Source: Fodinicola acaciae
Lineage (GTDB): Bacteria > Actinomycetota > Actinomycetes > Mycobacteriales > HKI-0501
Assembly (NCBI RefSeq): GCF_010993745.1
Contig: NZ_WOTN01000002.1
Location: forward strand, 310,001 to 374,000
Direction of reading: 5' to 3'
DNA length: 64,000 nucleotides
Shown here: piece after piece, positions 8,173 to 17,154 of the stretch
How positions within the stretch are numbered: position 1 is the stretch's first letter
Layout: every line of letters starts with the position of its first letter
Translations under genes and position numbers: made by a program
The notes under the pieces: generated by a model
What the model saw: only the letters and a program-made list of their open reading frames with translations
Told to the model about the DNA's origin: nothing
The model's database searches: none

Positions 8173-9411
8173 ATGAACCGCGGTGACCAACGCGTGCTGC
8201 GCCGCGCGAGATGGGTGTTGACGGCTCAGCTGGCCGGTGCGGTCACGATCGTGGTGCTGTTGATGGGGGCGCTGTCCTTCGGCATGATGCTGGCCGGCCA
8301 GCATTCCGACGCGGAGCGCGACCTGCGCGCGTACGTGGTGCGCGGTGACATCGAACATCCGCCGCCGTGCGTGTGGCTGTTTTCCGAGCAGGGCGTTGTG
8401 GCGCGGCGTACGCCGAGCGCGCCGGTCGCGCTGCCGGTGCGCTCGGCGATGGACGAGGTCGCGCGTACCGGTGTGCTGCAGGTCCGTGAGACCACGGTCG
8501 GCGGGATCGACTATCTGATCCGCACCGAGCGGCGCGGCACCACGGTCGTGCAGGCCGTTCTCGACCTGCGTTATCAGGTGCAGGAGCGGCAGCGGCTGAC
8601 GACCGCTCTCGGCATCGCCGAGCTGGTCGGCCTGTTCGGCGCGGCCCTGGCCGGCCTGGTGCTGGCGCGGCGCGCGATGGCGCCGCTGGAGGAGGCGCTG
8701 GACCGGCAGAGCCGGTTCGTCGCCGACGCGAGCCACGAGCTGCGTACGCCGCTGACGCGGTTGCGCGTACGCGCGCAGTTGCTGGCGCGAAAGCTCTCGA
8801 GCGATGCCGAGGCGCGAAAACTCGTCGCCGACACCGACGACATGGCCTCGGTGATCGACGACCTGTTGCTGTCGACGCAGGTCGGCGGCTCTGCCGGCGG
8901 ATTTCCGGTCGACCTGGAGCTGGTCGCGTCGTCGGTGTTGTCCGCCGAGGCCGAGCGCGCGCAGTGTTCCGGTGTCTCGCTGGAACTGGTCGCCGATCCG
9001 TCGGCTCGCTATGTCGTACGCGGCATCCAGCCGGCGCTGCTGCGTGTCGTGTCCGCGCTGGTGGACAACGCTTTGGGCCACACGACCGCCGGCGGCCGGA
9101 TCGTCGTGGCGCTGGAGCGGACGGACCGGCACGTGCGACTGTCCGTACGCGACACCGGCATCGGCCTCGATCCGCGCGACGCGAGCCGCATCTTCCGCCG
9201 ATTCGCGCGCGGGCCGCACCGCGCCCGCAACTTCGGCCTCGGCTTGGCGCTGGTGCGTGAGGTCGTACAAGGCCACGGCGGCTCCGTCACCGCCACCGGC
9301 GAGCCCGGCCACGGTGCGGTCTTCACGGTGTCGCTGCCCGCGCCGTCGCGGACCGACGGCCCGGCGCCGCTGCCATCACCACGCCGCGGCCTGCGCGCCG
9401 TACGTCCCTGA
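8173..9411 (+). CDS. Sensor histidine kinase
   Basis: 412 residues from ATG 8173, preceded by GGAGGGA. There are two membrane segments (about 16-41 and 147-166) enclosing a roughly 105-residue extracytoplasmic sensor with a single Cys. The phospho-acceptor is His188 in ASHELRTPL. The ATPase domain shows LVDNALGHT (N box), RDTGIGLD (G1) and NFGLGLALV (G2). It is the partner of the upstream regulator. The inferred stimulus is envelope stress, because the shared operator also precedes htrA. Confidence 0.92.
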   Translation: MNRGDQRVLRRARWVLTAQLAGAVTIVVLLMGALSFGMMLAGQHSDAERDLRAYVVRGDIEHPPPCVWLFSEQGVVARRTPSAPVALPVRSAMDEVARTGVLQVRETTVGGIDYLIRTERRGTTVVQAVLDLRYQVQERQRLTTALGIAELVGLFGAALAGLVLARRAMAPLEEALDRQSRFVADASHELRTPLTRLRVRAQLLARKLSSDAEARKLVADTDDMASVIDDLLLSTQVGGSAGGFPVDLELVASSVLSAEAERAQCSGVSLELVADPSARYVVRGIQPALLRVVSALVDNALGHTTAGGRIVVALERTDRHVRLSVRDTGIGLDPRDASRIFRRFARGPHRARNFGLGLALVREVVQGHGGSVTATGEPGHGAVFTVSLPAPSRTDGPAPLPSPRRGLRAVRP

Positions 9412-9525
9412 GCGCTTGCCCGGTTCTGCTGAGCCTGCGATGCGGGATTTCCCGCACTCGACGCACAAGAAGCCCGCGCACACCAAGATCAACTTTGAAC
9501 TTAGCTGAGTTTCCACGCGGACCCG

Positions 9526-9594
9526 CCCCCCACCCGATCTGGGTGGGGGCTCAGATTGACAGGGGGGTACGACAGTTTCGCGCTGTAGCGGGTA
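9526..9594 (+). repeat. Intergenic repeat family C, copy 1 (hairpin plus conserved block)
   Basis: A CCCCCACCC/GGGTGGGGG hairpin (9526-9534 with 9541-9549, loop about GATCT) is followed after about ten bases by a conserved 35-base block (9559-9594) containing TACGACAGTTTCGCG and TGTAGCGGGTA. Hairpin, spacing and block recur at 28358-28424. Here it lies between the convergent kinase and menE, where the hairpin could end transcription in both directions. At the second site it lies between divergent genes, so a terminator role alone does not explain it. Confidence 0.65.
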
Positions 9595-9601
9595 ACGCGG
9601 G

Positions 9602-10792
9602 TCAGGAGTCGACGGTTTGGCCGAGCTCGGTGGCGATCGAGGTGATGGCCTGGCGGTCGATCTTGCCGAGTGGCAGGCGTGGCAGTTCTGGTACGACGGC
9701 GATGGCGCGTGGTGCGGCGTGCGGGCCGAGCAGGCTGCTGACGTGTGCGCGTACGACGGCGAGGGTCGGGGCCGGTTCGTCGGCGTGCGGGGTGATGACG
9801 GCGATCACGACCTGGCCCCACTCGGGGTGGCCGACACCGGTGACCGCTGACTCCGACACGCCCGGACACGAGGCGAGCGCGGCTTCGACGGCGGCCGGTG
9901 CGACGTTGACGCCGCCGGTGATGATCACGTCGTCGGCGCGACCGATGACCTCCAGGCCGCCGGTCGCCGACCACTGTCCGACGTCGGAGGTGCGGAACCG
10001 GCCGCCGGCCAGCACCTCGGCGGTCAGGTCGGGCCGCAGCCGATAGCCGCTGAACAGCACCGGACCGCCGATGCTGATCCGGCCGGAGGGCGCCAGGTCG
10101 ATGTCCACGTCGGCGAGTGGCTGTCCGTCGTAGACGCAGCCGCCGCAGGTCTCGGTCATGCCGTACGTGGTGACGATCGGGATCCCCGCGTCGGTGGCCT
10201 GCTCGCGCAGCGCGATCGGAGCCGGAGCGCCGCCGAGCAGCACCGCGTCGACGCTGGCCAGCGTGGTGACGGCGAGGCCGCCGGCGTCGAGTACGCGGCG
10301 CAGCTGTGTCGGGACCAGGGACACGTATCGCCGGCCGCCGTTCATCGCGTCCAGCGCGGCGGCCAGGTCCAGTGGCCGGAAGCCGGCGCGCAGGTCCATC
10401 AGCGCCGGATCGGTGCCGGCGAGCGTGGCGCGTACGAGCACCTGCAGGCCGGCGATGTGCGTCGCCGGCAGTGCCAGCAGCCATTTCCCCGGACCGCCGA
10501 GAAAGGCGTGTGTCGCGTTGGCGGACGCGCGCAGCGCGCGAGCCGACAACAGGGCCGCCTTGGGCTCGCCGGTCGATCCGGAGGTCGGTACGACCAGCGC
10601 GATCTCCTCGTCGGAGTGTTCCAGCCGTTGGTCCGGCCGGATCGCCGACAGCGCGCGGTCCTGCTCGACCCGGTCGGACGGCAGTGCCGCGAGCGCCGGG
10701 CCGCCGGCCAGCGCGGCGGCCAACGCTGGCAGCAGCGAACGCCGTATCTCGTCCGGACCCGCCGCCGTCAACGTGATCAGCCGCCTCTGCAC
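9602..10792 (-). CDS. menE: o-Succinylbenzoate-CoA ligase
   Basis: 396 residues, an ANL-superfamily AMP ligase that makes OSB-CoA in menaquinone synthesis. The adenylate loop TSGSTGEPKA is at 70-79; TYGMTETCGG, GRADDVIITGG and the C-terminal catalytic Lys in LPLGKIDRQ follow. It is shorter than general acyl-CoA ligases, as expected for actinobacterial MenE. The GTG start lies six bases after a TAGCCT -10 box (10804-10799), so the transcript looks leaderless. It stands alone on the minus strand, facing the toxin-antitoxin pair. Confidence 0.93.
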   Translation of the reverse strand: MQRRLITLTAAGPDEIRRSLLPALAAALAGGPALAALPSDRVEQDRALSAIRPDQRLEHSDEEIALVVPTSGSTGEPKAALLSARALRASANATHAFLGGPGKWLLALPATHIAGLQVLVRATLAGTDPALMDLRAGFRPLDLAAALDAMNGGRRYVSLVPTQLRRVLDAGGLAVTTLASVDAVLLGGAPAPIALREQATDAGIPIVTTYGMTETCGGCVYDGQPLADVDIDLAPSGRISIGGPVLFSGYRLRPDLTAEVLAGGRFRTSDVGQWSATGGLEVIGRADDVIITGGVNVAPAAVEAALASCPGVSESAVTGVGHPEWGQVVIAVITPHADEPAPTLAVVRAHVSSLLGPHAAPRAIAVVPELPRLPLGKIDRQAITSIATELGQTVDS

Positions 10793-10874
10793 CCCCTCAG
10801 GCTAACCGCAAGCAGCCTTCCCGCGGATGCGGTGAGTCAGGTCCACCCGGCCGGGCCACCCCTTCTCTTGCAGA

Positions 10875-10892
10875 TGTCACTTCAATGTGACA
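10875..10892. promoter_or_regulatory. Inverted-repeat operator of the toxin-antitoxin pair
   Basis: TGTCAC-N6-GTGACA is a perfect inverted repeat ending ten bases before the antitoxin start. Phd/YefM antitoxins normally repress their own promoter, so this is the likely autoregulatory site. Confidence 0.55.
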
Positions 10893-10902
10893 CCATCAGG
10901 TC

Positions 10903-11274
10903 ATGGCGAGGGATCATGGAGATGACACGCAGCCACGTGTCGACATCGTCTATCCAGCGTTTTCGATCGGCATCCGAGATCTCCGGCACGACACCGCCGG
11001 CCTGCTGAAACGGGTCGAGGAAGGTGAGGAAATCGTGATCACCAACCGTGGCAGAGCGGTCGCCGTGCTGCGGCCGCTGACCGCCGAGGAACGTCGCCAG
11101 GAGGAGCTCGTGGAGAAAGGCATCGTGACCATGCCGGAGAGCGGCGGCAGCGGCACGGGAGCGGAAATCCTGGCCGTGATGGAGAAATATCCGCCGGTCG
11201 GCCGAGAGCGCGGGCAGCACGAGATCGACGACGCTCTCGACTACGTGCGCGCTGACCGGGATCCGGCCGGATGA
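10903..11274 (+). CDS. Phd/YefM-family antitoxin
   Basis: 123 residues. The Phd/YefM DNA-binding and dimerisation region is visible from about residue 24 (IGIRDLRHDTAGLLKRVEEG, then EIVITNRGRAVAVLRPL). A loose C-terminal half should wrap the toxin. About 20 residues precede the usual family start, and the ribosome-binding site is weak. ATGA overlap with the PIN toxin gives coupled translation. The pair is wedged between menE and menB. Confidence 0.85.
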   Translation: MARDHGDDTQPRVDIVYPAFSIGIRDLRHDTAGLLKRVEEGEEIVITNRGRAVAVLRPLTAEERRQEELVEKGIVTMPESGGSGTGAEILAVMEKYPPVGRERGQHEIDDALDYVRADRDPAG

Positions 11275-11681
11275 TCTATTTCGACACGTCCGCGATCGTG
11301 CGGCTGGTGATTCCGCACGACTGGACGCGGTCCCTGCGGTCCTACCTCGGCCGGCTGGCGAACCTGCGATGGGTGACGAGCGTGATCGCGGTGGTCGAGA
11401 CCAATCGCGCGCTGATGCGTGAAGGTGCGACCGAGCGCGAGTTGGCGATCGGTGGTCGCTATCTGGCCGAGTTCCGCAAGGTCGGCGTCACCGACGAGGT
11501 CGTCCAGTCAGCGATCGCGATTCCGAGCCGCACGCTGAAATCGCTCGACGCGATCCACGTGGCGAGCGCGCTCGAGGTCGGCGCGGAGGTCCTCGTCACG
11601 TACGACAAAACCATGATCAAGGCGGCCCGCGACGCCGGCCTGCGCACCGCCTCGCCCGGCCTCGACGAGAGCCGATCCTAG
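11271..11681 (+). CDS. VapC-type PIN-domain ribonuclease toxin
   Basis: 136 residues, full length for a PIN toxin. The acidic metal-binding set is visible: Asp5 (YFDTSAIVRL), Glu in ETNRALMRE, Asp in SLDAIHVASAL, and Asp in TYDKTM. VapC toxins cleave tRNA or rRNA when the antitoxin is lost. Its stop codon overlaps the stop of the convergent menB gene, leaving no room for a terminator between them. Confidence 0.88.
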   Translation: MIYFDTSAIVRLVIPHDWTRSLRSYLGRLANLRWVTSVIAVVETNRALMREGATERELAIGGRYLAEFRKVGVTDEVVQSAIAIPSRTLKSLDAIHVASALEVGAEVLVTYDKTMIKAARDAGLRTASPGLDESRS

Positions 11682-12592
11682 AAATACCAGGGAAATTTCG
11701 ACCAGTCGGGCGTGCGCTTCTCCAGGAAGGCGTCCCGGCCCTCGACGGCTTCCTCGGTCATGTACGCCAACCGGGTCGCCTCGCCGGCGAACACCTGCTG
11801 ACCCATCAGGCCGTCGTCGACCAGATTGAAGGCGTATTTCGCCATTCGCTGCGCGGTCGGCGACTTGCTGTTGATCTCCGCCGACCATTCCAGCGCGACC
11901 TTCTCCAGGTCGGCATGCGGCACGACCGCGTTGGCTGTCCCCATCCGATACGCGTCCTGCGCGGAATATTCGCGCCCCAGAAAGAAAATCTCCCGGGCGA
12001 CCTTCTGACCGACCTGCCGCGCCAGATAGGCCGAGCCGTAACCGCCGTCGAAAGAACCGACCGCGGTGTCGGTCTGCTTGAAACGCGCGTGCTCGGCGCT
12101 GGCGATGGTCAGGTCGCAGACCACGTGCAGGCTGTGTCCACCGCCGGCGGCCCAGCCGTTCACCAGGGCGATCACCACCTTCGGCATCATCCGGATCAGC
12201 CGCTGGCATTCCAGGATGTGCAACCGGCCGGCGCGCGCCGGGTCGACCGTCTCGCCGCTGACATAGCGATAGCCGTCGCGGCCTCGAATCCGCTGGTCAC
12301 CGCCGGAGCAGAAGGCCCAGCCGCCGTCCTTGCGCGACGGCCCGTTGCCGGTCAGCAGCACGCAGCCGACGTCGGAGGTCATCCGCGCGTGGTCCAGCGC
12401 ACGATAAAGCTCGTCGACCGTCTCTGGCCGGAAGGCGTTGCGCACCTCTGGCCGGTCAAACGCGATGCGTACGGTCGGACCGTCCTGACCGTCGATCACC
12501 TGGCGGTGGTAGGTGATGTCGGAAAAGTCGAATCCCCGCACCTCGCGCCACGCGTTTGTATCGAAGATCTCAGACACTGATGAGGCAGCCAC
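11678..12592 (-). CDS. menB: 1,4-Dihydroxy-2-naphthoyl-CoA synthase
   Basis: 304 residues, crotonase fold; cyclises OSB-CoA to DHNA-CoA. MenB hallmarks are the long insert with WAFCSGGDQRIRG, NGWAAGGGHSLHVVCDLTIAS, GSFDGGYGS and the C-terminal tail ending WSKFPWYF. The GTG at 12592 lies seven bases after the -10 box TAGGCT (12605-12600), so the transcript looks leaderless. It is divergent from menC-menD. Confidence 0.95.
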   Translation of the reverse strand: MAASSVSEIFDTNAWREVRGFDFSDITYHRQVIDGQDGPTVRIAFDRPEVRNAFRPETVDELYRALDHARMTSDVGCVLLTGNGPSRKDGGWAFCSGGDQRIRGRDGYRYVSGETVDPARAGRLHILECQRLIRMMPKVVIALVNGWAAGGGHSLHVVCDLTIASAEHARFKQTDTAVGSFDGGYGSAYLARQVGQKVAREIFFLGREYSAQDAYRMGTANAVVPHADLEKVALEWSAEINSKSPTAQRMAKYAFNLVDDGLMGQQVFAGEATRLAYMTEEAVEGRDAFLEKRTPDWSKFPWYF

Positions 12593-12599
12593 CCCAGCG

Positions 12600-12623
12600 A
12601 GCCTAAAGGTGGGTACGTACGCT
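12600..12623. promoter_or_regulatory. Divergent menB/menC leaderless promoters
   Basis: On the minus strand, TAGGCT (12605-12600) lies seven bases before the menB GTG. On the plus strand, TACGCT (12618-12623) lies six bases before the menC GTG at 12630. Neither gene has a convincing ribosome-binding site. I see no strong -35 element for either. Confidence 0.5.
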
Positions 12624-12629
12624 GAGGTT

Positions 12630-13580
12630 GTGGGGTTCGGACGGACAACGTACGCGATCGGAATGCGTCAGCGGTTCCGGCGTATCACCGTCCGCGAGGG
12701 AATGTTGTTCCAAGGCCCGGCCGGTTGGGCCGAATTTTCCCCGTTTCTGGACTATGACGCGGCCGAATGCGTGCCGTGGCTCGCGGCCGCCAGGGAGGCC
12801 GCCGAGACCGGTTGGCCGGAGCCGGTGCGCGCGCGCGTCCCGGTCAACGTGACCGTGCCGGCGGTCGGACCGGAGGCGGCCGCGGCGATCGTCCGCGGCT
12901 CCGGGGGCTGCCGCACCGCCAAGGTCAAGGTCGCCGAGCCCGGCCAGCGGCTGGCCGACGACATCGCGCGGGTCGAGGCCGTACGGGACGCCATCGGGTC
13001 CGACGGCCGGATCCGGGTGGACGCCAACGGCGGCTGGTCGGTCGACCGCGCGTACCAGGCGCTCGCCGAGCTCAAGCGATTCGACCTGGAATACGCCGAG
13101 CAGCCGTGCCCGAGCGTCGAGGACCTCGCCGCGCTGAGACGGCGTACGGACGTGCCGGTCGCCGCCGACGAGTCGATCCGCCGCGCCGACGACCCCTACC
13201 GCGTGGTCGCGCTGGACGCCGCCGACATCGCGGTGCTCAAGGTGCAGCCGCTCGGCGGCGTGGCCGCCTGCCTGCGGATCGCCGAGCGGATCGGCCTGCC
13301 GGTCGTCGTGTCCTCGGCGTTGGAGACCTCGGTCGGCATCGCCGCCGGCGTCGCGTTGGCCGCCGCGCTGCCGGAGCTGCCGTACGCGTGCGGCCTCGCG
13401 ACCGTGCACCTGCTGACCGCCGACGTGGTCACCGACCCGCTGCTTCCGGTCGACGGCCAGATCGACGTACGCCAGCCGGTGCCGGATCCGGCGCTGCTGG
13501 CCGCCGCGGCCGCGGACCCATCCACCAGCCGACGTTGGAGCGAACGCCTGGCGACCGTAGAAAACGTTGGTGCCCGATGA
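12630..13580 (+). CDS. menC: o-Succinylbenzoate synthase
   Basis: 316 residues, enolase superfamily; dehydrates SHCHC to o-succinylbenzoate. The catalytic order is visible: the Lys pair in AKVKVAEPG, then RVDANGGW (Asp), YAEQPCP (Glu), ADESIRR (Asp) and LKVQPLGG (Lys). The frame is open upstream to 12513. I place the start at GTG 12630 because it lies six bases after TACGCT and leaves the family-typical N-terminus (YAIGMRQRFR). Its stop overlaps the menD start (ATGA). Confidence 0.9.
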   Translation: MGFGRTTYAIGMRQRFRRITVREGMLFQGPAGWAEFSPFLDYDAAECVPWLAAAREAAETGWPEPVRARVPVNVTVPAVGPEAAAAIVRGSGGCRTAKVKVAEPGQRLADDIARVEAVRDAIGSDGRIRVDANGGWSVDRAYQALAELKRFDLEYAEQPCPSVEDLAALRRRTDVPVAADESIRRADDPYRVVALDAADIAVLKVQPLGGVAACLRIAERIGLPVVVSSALETSVGIAAGVALAAALPELPYACGLATVHLLTADVVTDPLLPVDGQIDVRQPVPDPALLAAAAADPSTSRRWSERLATVENVGAR

Positions 13581-15274
13581 ACCCCTCGACCGCGATGGCG
13601 ACCGTGCTGGTCGACGAGCTGGTGCTCGCCGGCGTGACCGACGCGGTGCTCTCGCCCGGCTCGCGCAACGCTCCGCTGTCCTTCGCGTTCGCCCGCGCGG
13701 CGGCGGCCGGCCGATTGCGGCTGCACGTACGCATCGACGAGCGATCGGCCGGCTTCCTGGCCCTCGGCCTGGCCAAGCGGTCCGGCCGGCCGGTGCCGGT
13801 GTCCTGCACGTCCGGCACGGCGGCGGCCAACCTGCATCCGGCCGTGCTGGAGGCCAACCACGCCGGCGTACCGCTGATGGTGCTGACCGCCGACCGGCCG
13901 CCGGAGCTGCGCGACACCGGCGCGTCGCAGACCATCGACCAGATCCACCTGTACGGCACGGCCGTCCGCTATTTCCACGAGTTCGGCGTCGCCGAGCGGC
14001 GCGCCAACCAGAACGGCTATTGGCGCGAGCAGATCTGCCGCGCGATCCACATGGCGACCGCGGCGACCACCTCGCCCGGCCCCGTACACCTCAACCTGCC
14101 GCTGCGCGACCCGCTGGTGCCGGACGCGGACGGCAACGACGACTGGCCGGAGCCGCTGGCCGGCCGCGCCGACGGCCAGCCGTGGGCCCGGCCGCCGCGG
14201 CTGTCGCACCGCGAGGTCGGCGACCCGGTCGTGCTGCCTGGCCGCACACTCGTGGTCGCCGGCGAGGCACCGGACCGGTACGGCCAGGCCGCCGCGCGGT
14301 TCGCCGCCGGCTATGGCCTGCCGCTGATCAGCGAGCCGAGCGGCGGCGCGTGGGGTTCGTCGCTGGCCGCCGGCGCCTGGCTGCTCGGCGACCGCGGCTT
14401 CCTTGACCGGGTCGCGCCGGAGCACGTGCTGGTCATCGGCCGGCCGACGCTCGGCCGGTCGCTGTCCCGGCTGGTGCAGCGCGAGGAGGTCGGCGTCACC
14501 GCGGTCGAGCCGGACCCGCGCTGGCCGGACCCGTTCCACACCGCGTCGCGGATCGTCCTGGACCTGGTCGAGGTCGAGGTGGACGACCCCGACCCGGAAT
14601 GGCTGCCGGCCTGGACGCTGGCCGACAAGGCGGCCGCCGACGTGGTCGCCGAGCGGCTGCGCGGCAGCTGGCCGTCCGGAGGACTCGCGGCGGCGGCATT
14701 GGTGTCGGCGATGCCGAGTGACTCACTGTTGTGCTGTGGCTCGTCCAACCCGGTGCGCGACGTCGACTACTTCGCCGCACGGCGTACGGACATCGACGTC
14801 CTCACCAACCGCGGCGTGGCCGGCATCGACGGCAACGTGTCGACCGCGATCGGCGCCGCGCTCGCCTCCGACCGGCCGAGCTTCGCGCTGGTCGGCGACC
14901 TGACCTTCCTGCACGACCACAACGGCCTGGTGATCGGCCCCGGTGAGCCGCGTCCGGACCTGACGATCGTGGTGTTCAACGACAACGGCGGCGCGATCTT
15001 CTCGCTGCTGGAGCAGGGCGAGCCGGCGTACGCGGACGTGTTCGAGCGGGTCTTCGGCACGCCGCACGACACCGACCTGAGCCGCCTGTGCGCGGCCAAC
15101 GACATCCCGCACCAACTGGCCGGCTCGGCGCAGGAGCTGGCCGACGCCGTACGCGCGCCGGCCACCGGGATCCGGGTGCTTGAGGTGGCGGCCGACCGCG
15201 TTGGTTTGCGCGAACTTCACAATGACATCCGCACCGCCGTCGCCGATGCCCTTTCCGGCCATCCGGCCGGCTAG
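13577..15274 (+). CDS. menD: 2-Succinyl-5-enolpyruvyl-6-hydroxy-3-cyclohexene-1-carboxylate synthase
   Basis: 565 residues, a ThDP enzyme joining isochorismate and 2-oxoglutarate. It starts SPGSRNAPLSFA (MenD signature), then CTSGTAAANLHPAV, QTIDQIHLYG, NRGVAGIDGNVSTAIG and the ThDP/Mg site VGDLTFLHDHNGL with VVFNDNGG. Its ATGA overlap with menC indicates one transcript. Confidence 0.95.
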   Translation: MNPSTAMATVLVDELVLAGVTDAVLSPGSRNAPLSFAFARAAAAGRLRLHVRIDERSAGFLALGLAKRSGRPVPVSCTSGTAAANLHPAVLEANHAGVPLMVLTADRPPELRDTGASQTIDQIHLYGTAVRYFHEFGVAERRANQNGYWREQICRAIHMATAATTSPGPVHLNLPLRDPLVPDADGNDDWPEPLAGRADGQPWARPPRLSHREVGDPVVLPGRTLVVAGEAPDRYGQAAARFAAGYGLPLISEPSGGAWGSSLAAGAWLLGDRGFLDRVAPEHVLVIGRPTLGRSLSRLVQREEVGVTAVEPDPRWPDPFHTASRIVLDLVEVEVDDPDPEWLPAWTLADKAAADVVAERLRGSWPSGGLAAAALVSAMPSDSLLCCGSSNPVRDVDYFAARRTDIDVLTNRGVAGIDGNVSTAIGAALASDRPSFALVGDLTFLHDHNGLVIGPGEPRPDLTIVVFNDNGGAIFSLLEQGEPAYADVFERVFGTPHDTDLSRLCAANDIPHQLAGSAQELADAVRAPATGIRVLEVAADRVGLRELHNDIRTAVADALSGHPAG

Positions 15275-15453
15275 CGTTTTCGGCCGCTTTGCGGCATTAC
15301 GTCCCTCGCCTTTTCGGGCAGGAAACGGAAAAGTCAGCCGCGCGTTGCAACCTTAGAGATAGCTTAAGGGCTCCTATGTGCAGTGGGCCGGAACACCGGC
15401 TCGCCTCACCTGGACCTCAATGACGAGTCTCTGACAGAACACGGGGGAGTGCG

Positions 15454-17058
15454 GTGCGCGCACCTACTTCGTTTCTCCGGCCGTTGGCCGCAGCCGGCCT
15501 GGTCGCCGGCCTGACGTTGATGCCGCTGACGCCGGTCGCGGCGGCCGACACGCTGCCGGCGCCGGCCGACCCGTCGGCAACGCCGTCACCGCCCGCCTCC
15601 AAGGCCCCGCCGAAGACGCTGCCGAAGGCCGCCGCCACGCCGGCCGACCTGAGCGTCGCGGTGACCGGCCTGAAGGTCGCGCAGGGCAGCAACGGCAAGC
15701 CGTTCATCGTGACGGTGAAGAACAACAGCAACAAGCCGTCCGTCGCCAAGTCGGTTGTCGTCGACGTACAGGCGACCGCGCTGGACAACCCTTCGCAGTT
15801 GAACGGCCCCGACCCGGCCAGCAAGACGTGCGTCGCCGACGAGGTCAAGACCGGTCACTTCACCTGCACGATCGGCGATCTCGGCCCGCAGCAGAAGCGC
15901 AACCTGCAGTTCATCTACGCGCCGAAAGGCGGCGCGCTGCCACACACCGCCGGCACGATCACCGCGTCGGCGAAGTCCGGCACGCCTGACCCGAACCAGA
16001 AGAACAACGAGGCGACCGGCCAGGTCGACATCGTCCCGGGCGGCATCGACCTCGGCACGGTCATCCCGGACACCAACGTGACCGACGTCGGCGGCACCGC
16101 GACGACCGTCGCGGAGATCCGAAACACTGGCACGGCGGACGCGAAGAACGTGACTTTCTCCGTACGCGCACCGGCCAAGAGCACGATCAAGGCGGTCAAC
16201 CTGAAGGGGACCGACGGCCAGTTCAGCGTGCCGTGCAAGAAGACCAGCAGCATCGGCGCGACCTGCACGGTCGGCGACCTGCAGGCCAACTTCCTGGCAA
16301 CCGCGCAGGTCCAGCTGACCGTGTCCGGCAGCGTCAACCCCGGCGACGTGCTGACCGGCGGCCAGGGTGGCGTCAAGGGTGAGCTGAAAGCCGCGGAGGC
16401 GCAGACGTTCGCCAAGAAGCAGGATGACACGCCGGCCAAGAGCCGCGTCCTGACGAAGCGGATCAGCTCGAGCGCGGCGGCCGCGACCAGCGACGACCCG
16501 TCCGACAACGGCGACACGTACTCGATCCCGATCAGCGCCAAGGCCAAGGCCGACCTGGAGGTCAAGCTGACCAAGGTGACCGGCGCGCCGAAGTCCGACG
16601 TGGTGGTCAAGGGTACGGTCTCCAATCACGGTCCGAGCGCGGCCAGCGGCCTGTACGTCGACGTGACGATCCCGAGCGACACCGGCTACGCGGCGATCCC
16701 GTCGTCCTGCAAGCACCGCGGCGACAACCCGCGCACGCTGCGCTGCGCCTTCAACGGCGGCACGCTCGCCGCGTACAAGAGCTTCGGCTTCCAGGTGAAG
16801 GTGCAGCTGCACGACACCAAGCCCGGCCAGGACGGCAGCGCGGTCGTGAACGCCAATGTCGCCGACCCGGTGGACAAGAACAACAGCGTCGCCATGGTCA
16901 TCGGCCAGACGACCGCCAGCAACGCGAGCAACACCAACAACGGCGGCACGCTGCCGAAGACGGGTGAGCGTACCGGCCTGATCGCCTTCGGCGGTGCGGC
17001 GCTGCTGCTGCTCGGCGGCGCGCTCACGCTGACCGCGCGGCGCCGCCGTACGGCCTGA
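15454..17058 (+). CDS. Sortase-anchored secreted protein with DUF11/CARDB-like repeats
   Basis: 534 residues. A signal peptide (about 1-31, ending PVAAADT) is followed by a Pro/Ala spacer and three beta-rich repeats of DUF11/CARDB type (about 62-195, 196-345 and 360-485). Paired cysteines (for example CVADEVKTGHFTC) suggest disulphides. The C-terminus has LPKTG at 500-504, a hydrophobic span and RRRR, a full sorting signal. GTG 15454 follows GGGGGAG with six-base spacing. The 19.1-20.0 kb gene is a shorter paralogue. Likely role: cell-wall surface protein; ligand unknown. Confidence 0.85.
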   Translation: MRAPTSFLRPLAAAGLVAGLTLMPLTPVAAADTLPAPADPSATPSPPASKAPPKTLPKAAATPADLSVAVTGLKVAQGSNGKPFIVTVKNNSNKPSVAKSVVVDVQATALDNPSQLNGPDPASKTCVADEVKTGHFTCTIGDLGPQQKRNLQFIYAPKGGALPHTAGTITASAKSGTPDPNQKNNEATGQVDIVPGGIDLGTVIPDTNVTDVGGTATTVAEIRNTGTADAKNVTFSVRAPAKSTIKAVNLKGTDGQFSVPCKKTSSIGATCTVGDLQANFLATAQVQLTVSGSVNPGDVLTGGQGGVKGELKAAEAQTFAKKQDDTPAKSRVLTKRISSSAAAATSDDPSDNGDTYSIPISAKAKADLEVKLTKVTGAPKSDVVVKGTVSNHGPSAASGLYVDVTIPSDTGYAAIPSSCKHRGDNPRTLRCAFNGGTLAAYKSFGFQVKVQLHDTKPGQDGSAVVNANVADPVDKNNSVAMVIGQTTASNASNTNNGGTLPKTGERTGLIAFGGAALLLLGGALTLTARRRRTA

Positions 17059-17075
17059 TCCGAGGCGTCCTGACT

Positions 17076-17113
17076 GCCGCTCCGCCACCTCGGCGGAGCG
17101 GCGGTTTGGTTTT
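17076..17113 (+). terminator. Intrinsic terminator after the LPXTG gene
   Basis: A perfect 11-base stem (GCCGCTCCGCC, 17076-17086, with 17092-17102) and a five-base loop are followed by GGTTTGGTTTT. This is the most canonical terminator in the window. Confidence 0.85.
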
Positions 17114-17154
17114 ACGGCCGCCGGACTGTCACAGGCGCGTGCGAGGCTGACGAG

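Noticed and set aside
9526-9549. Repeat C hairpin as a plain bidirectional terminator
   Set aside because: It may end transcription at copy 1, but copy 2 lies between divergent genes and carries the same conserved block, so this explanation is incomplete.
15351-15369. CCTTA-N9-TAAGG before the LPXTG gene as an iron box
   Set aside because: The inner positions do not fit the DtxR/IdeR consensus. It is at most a generic inverted repeat.
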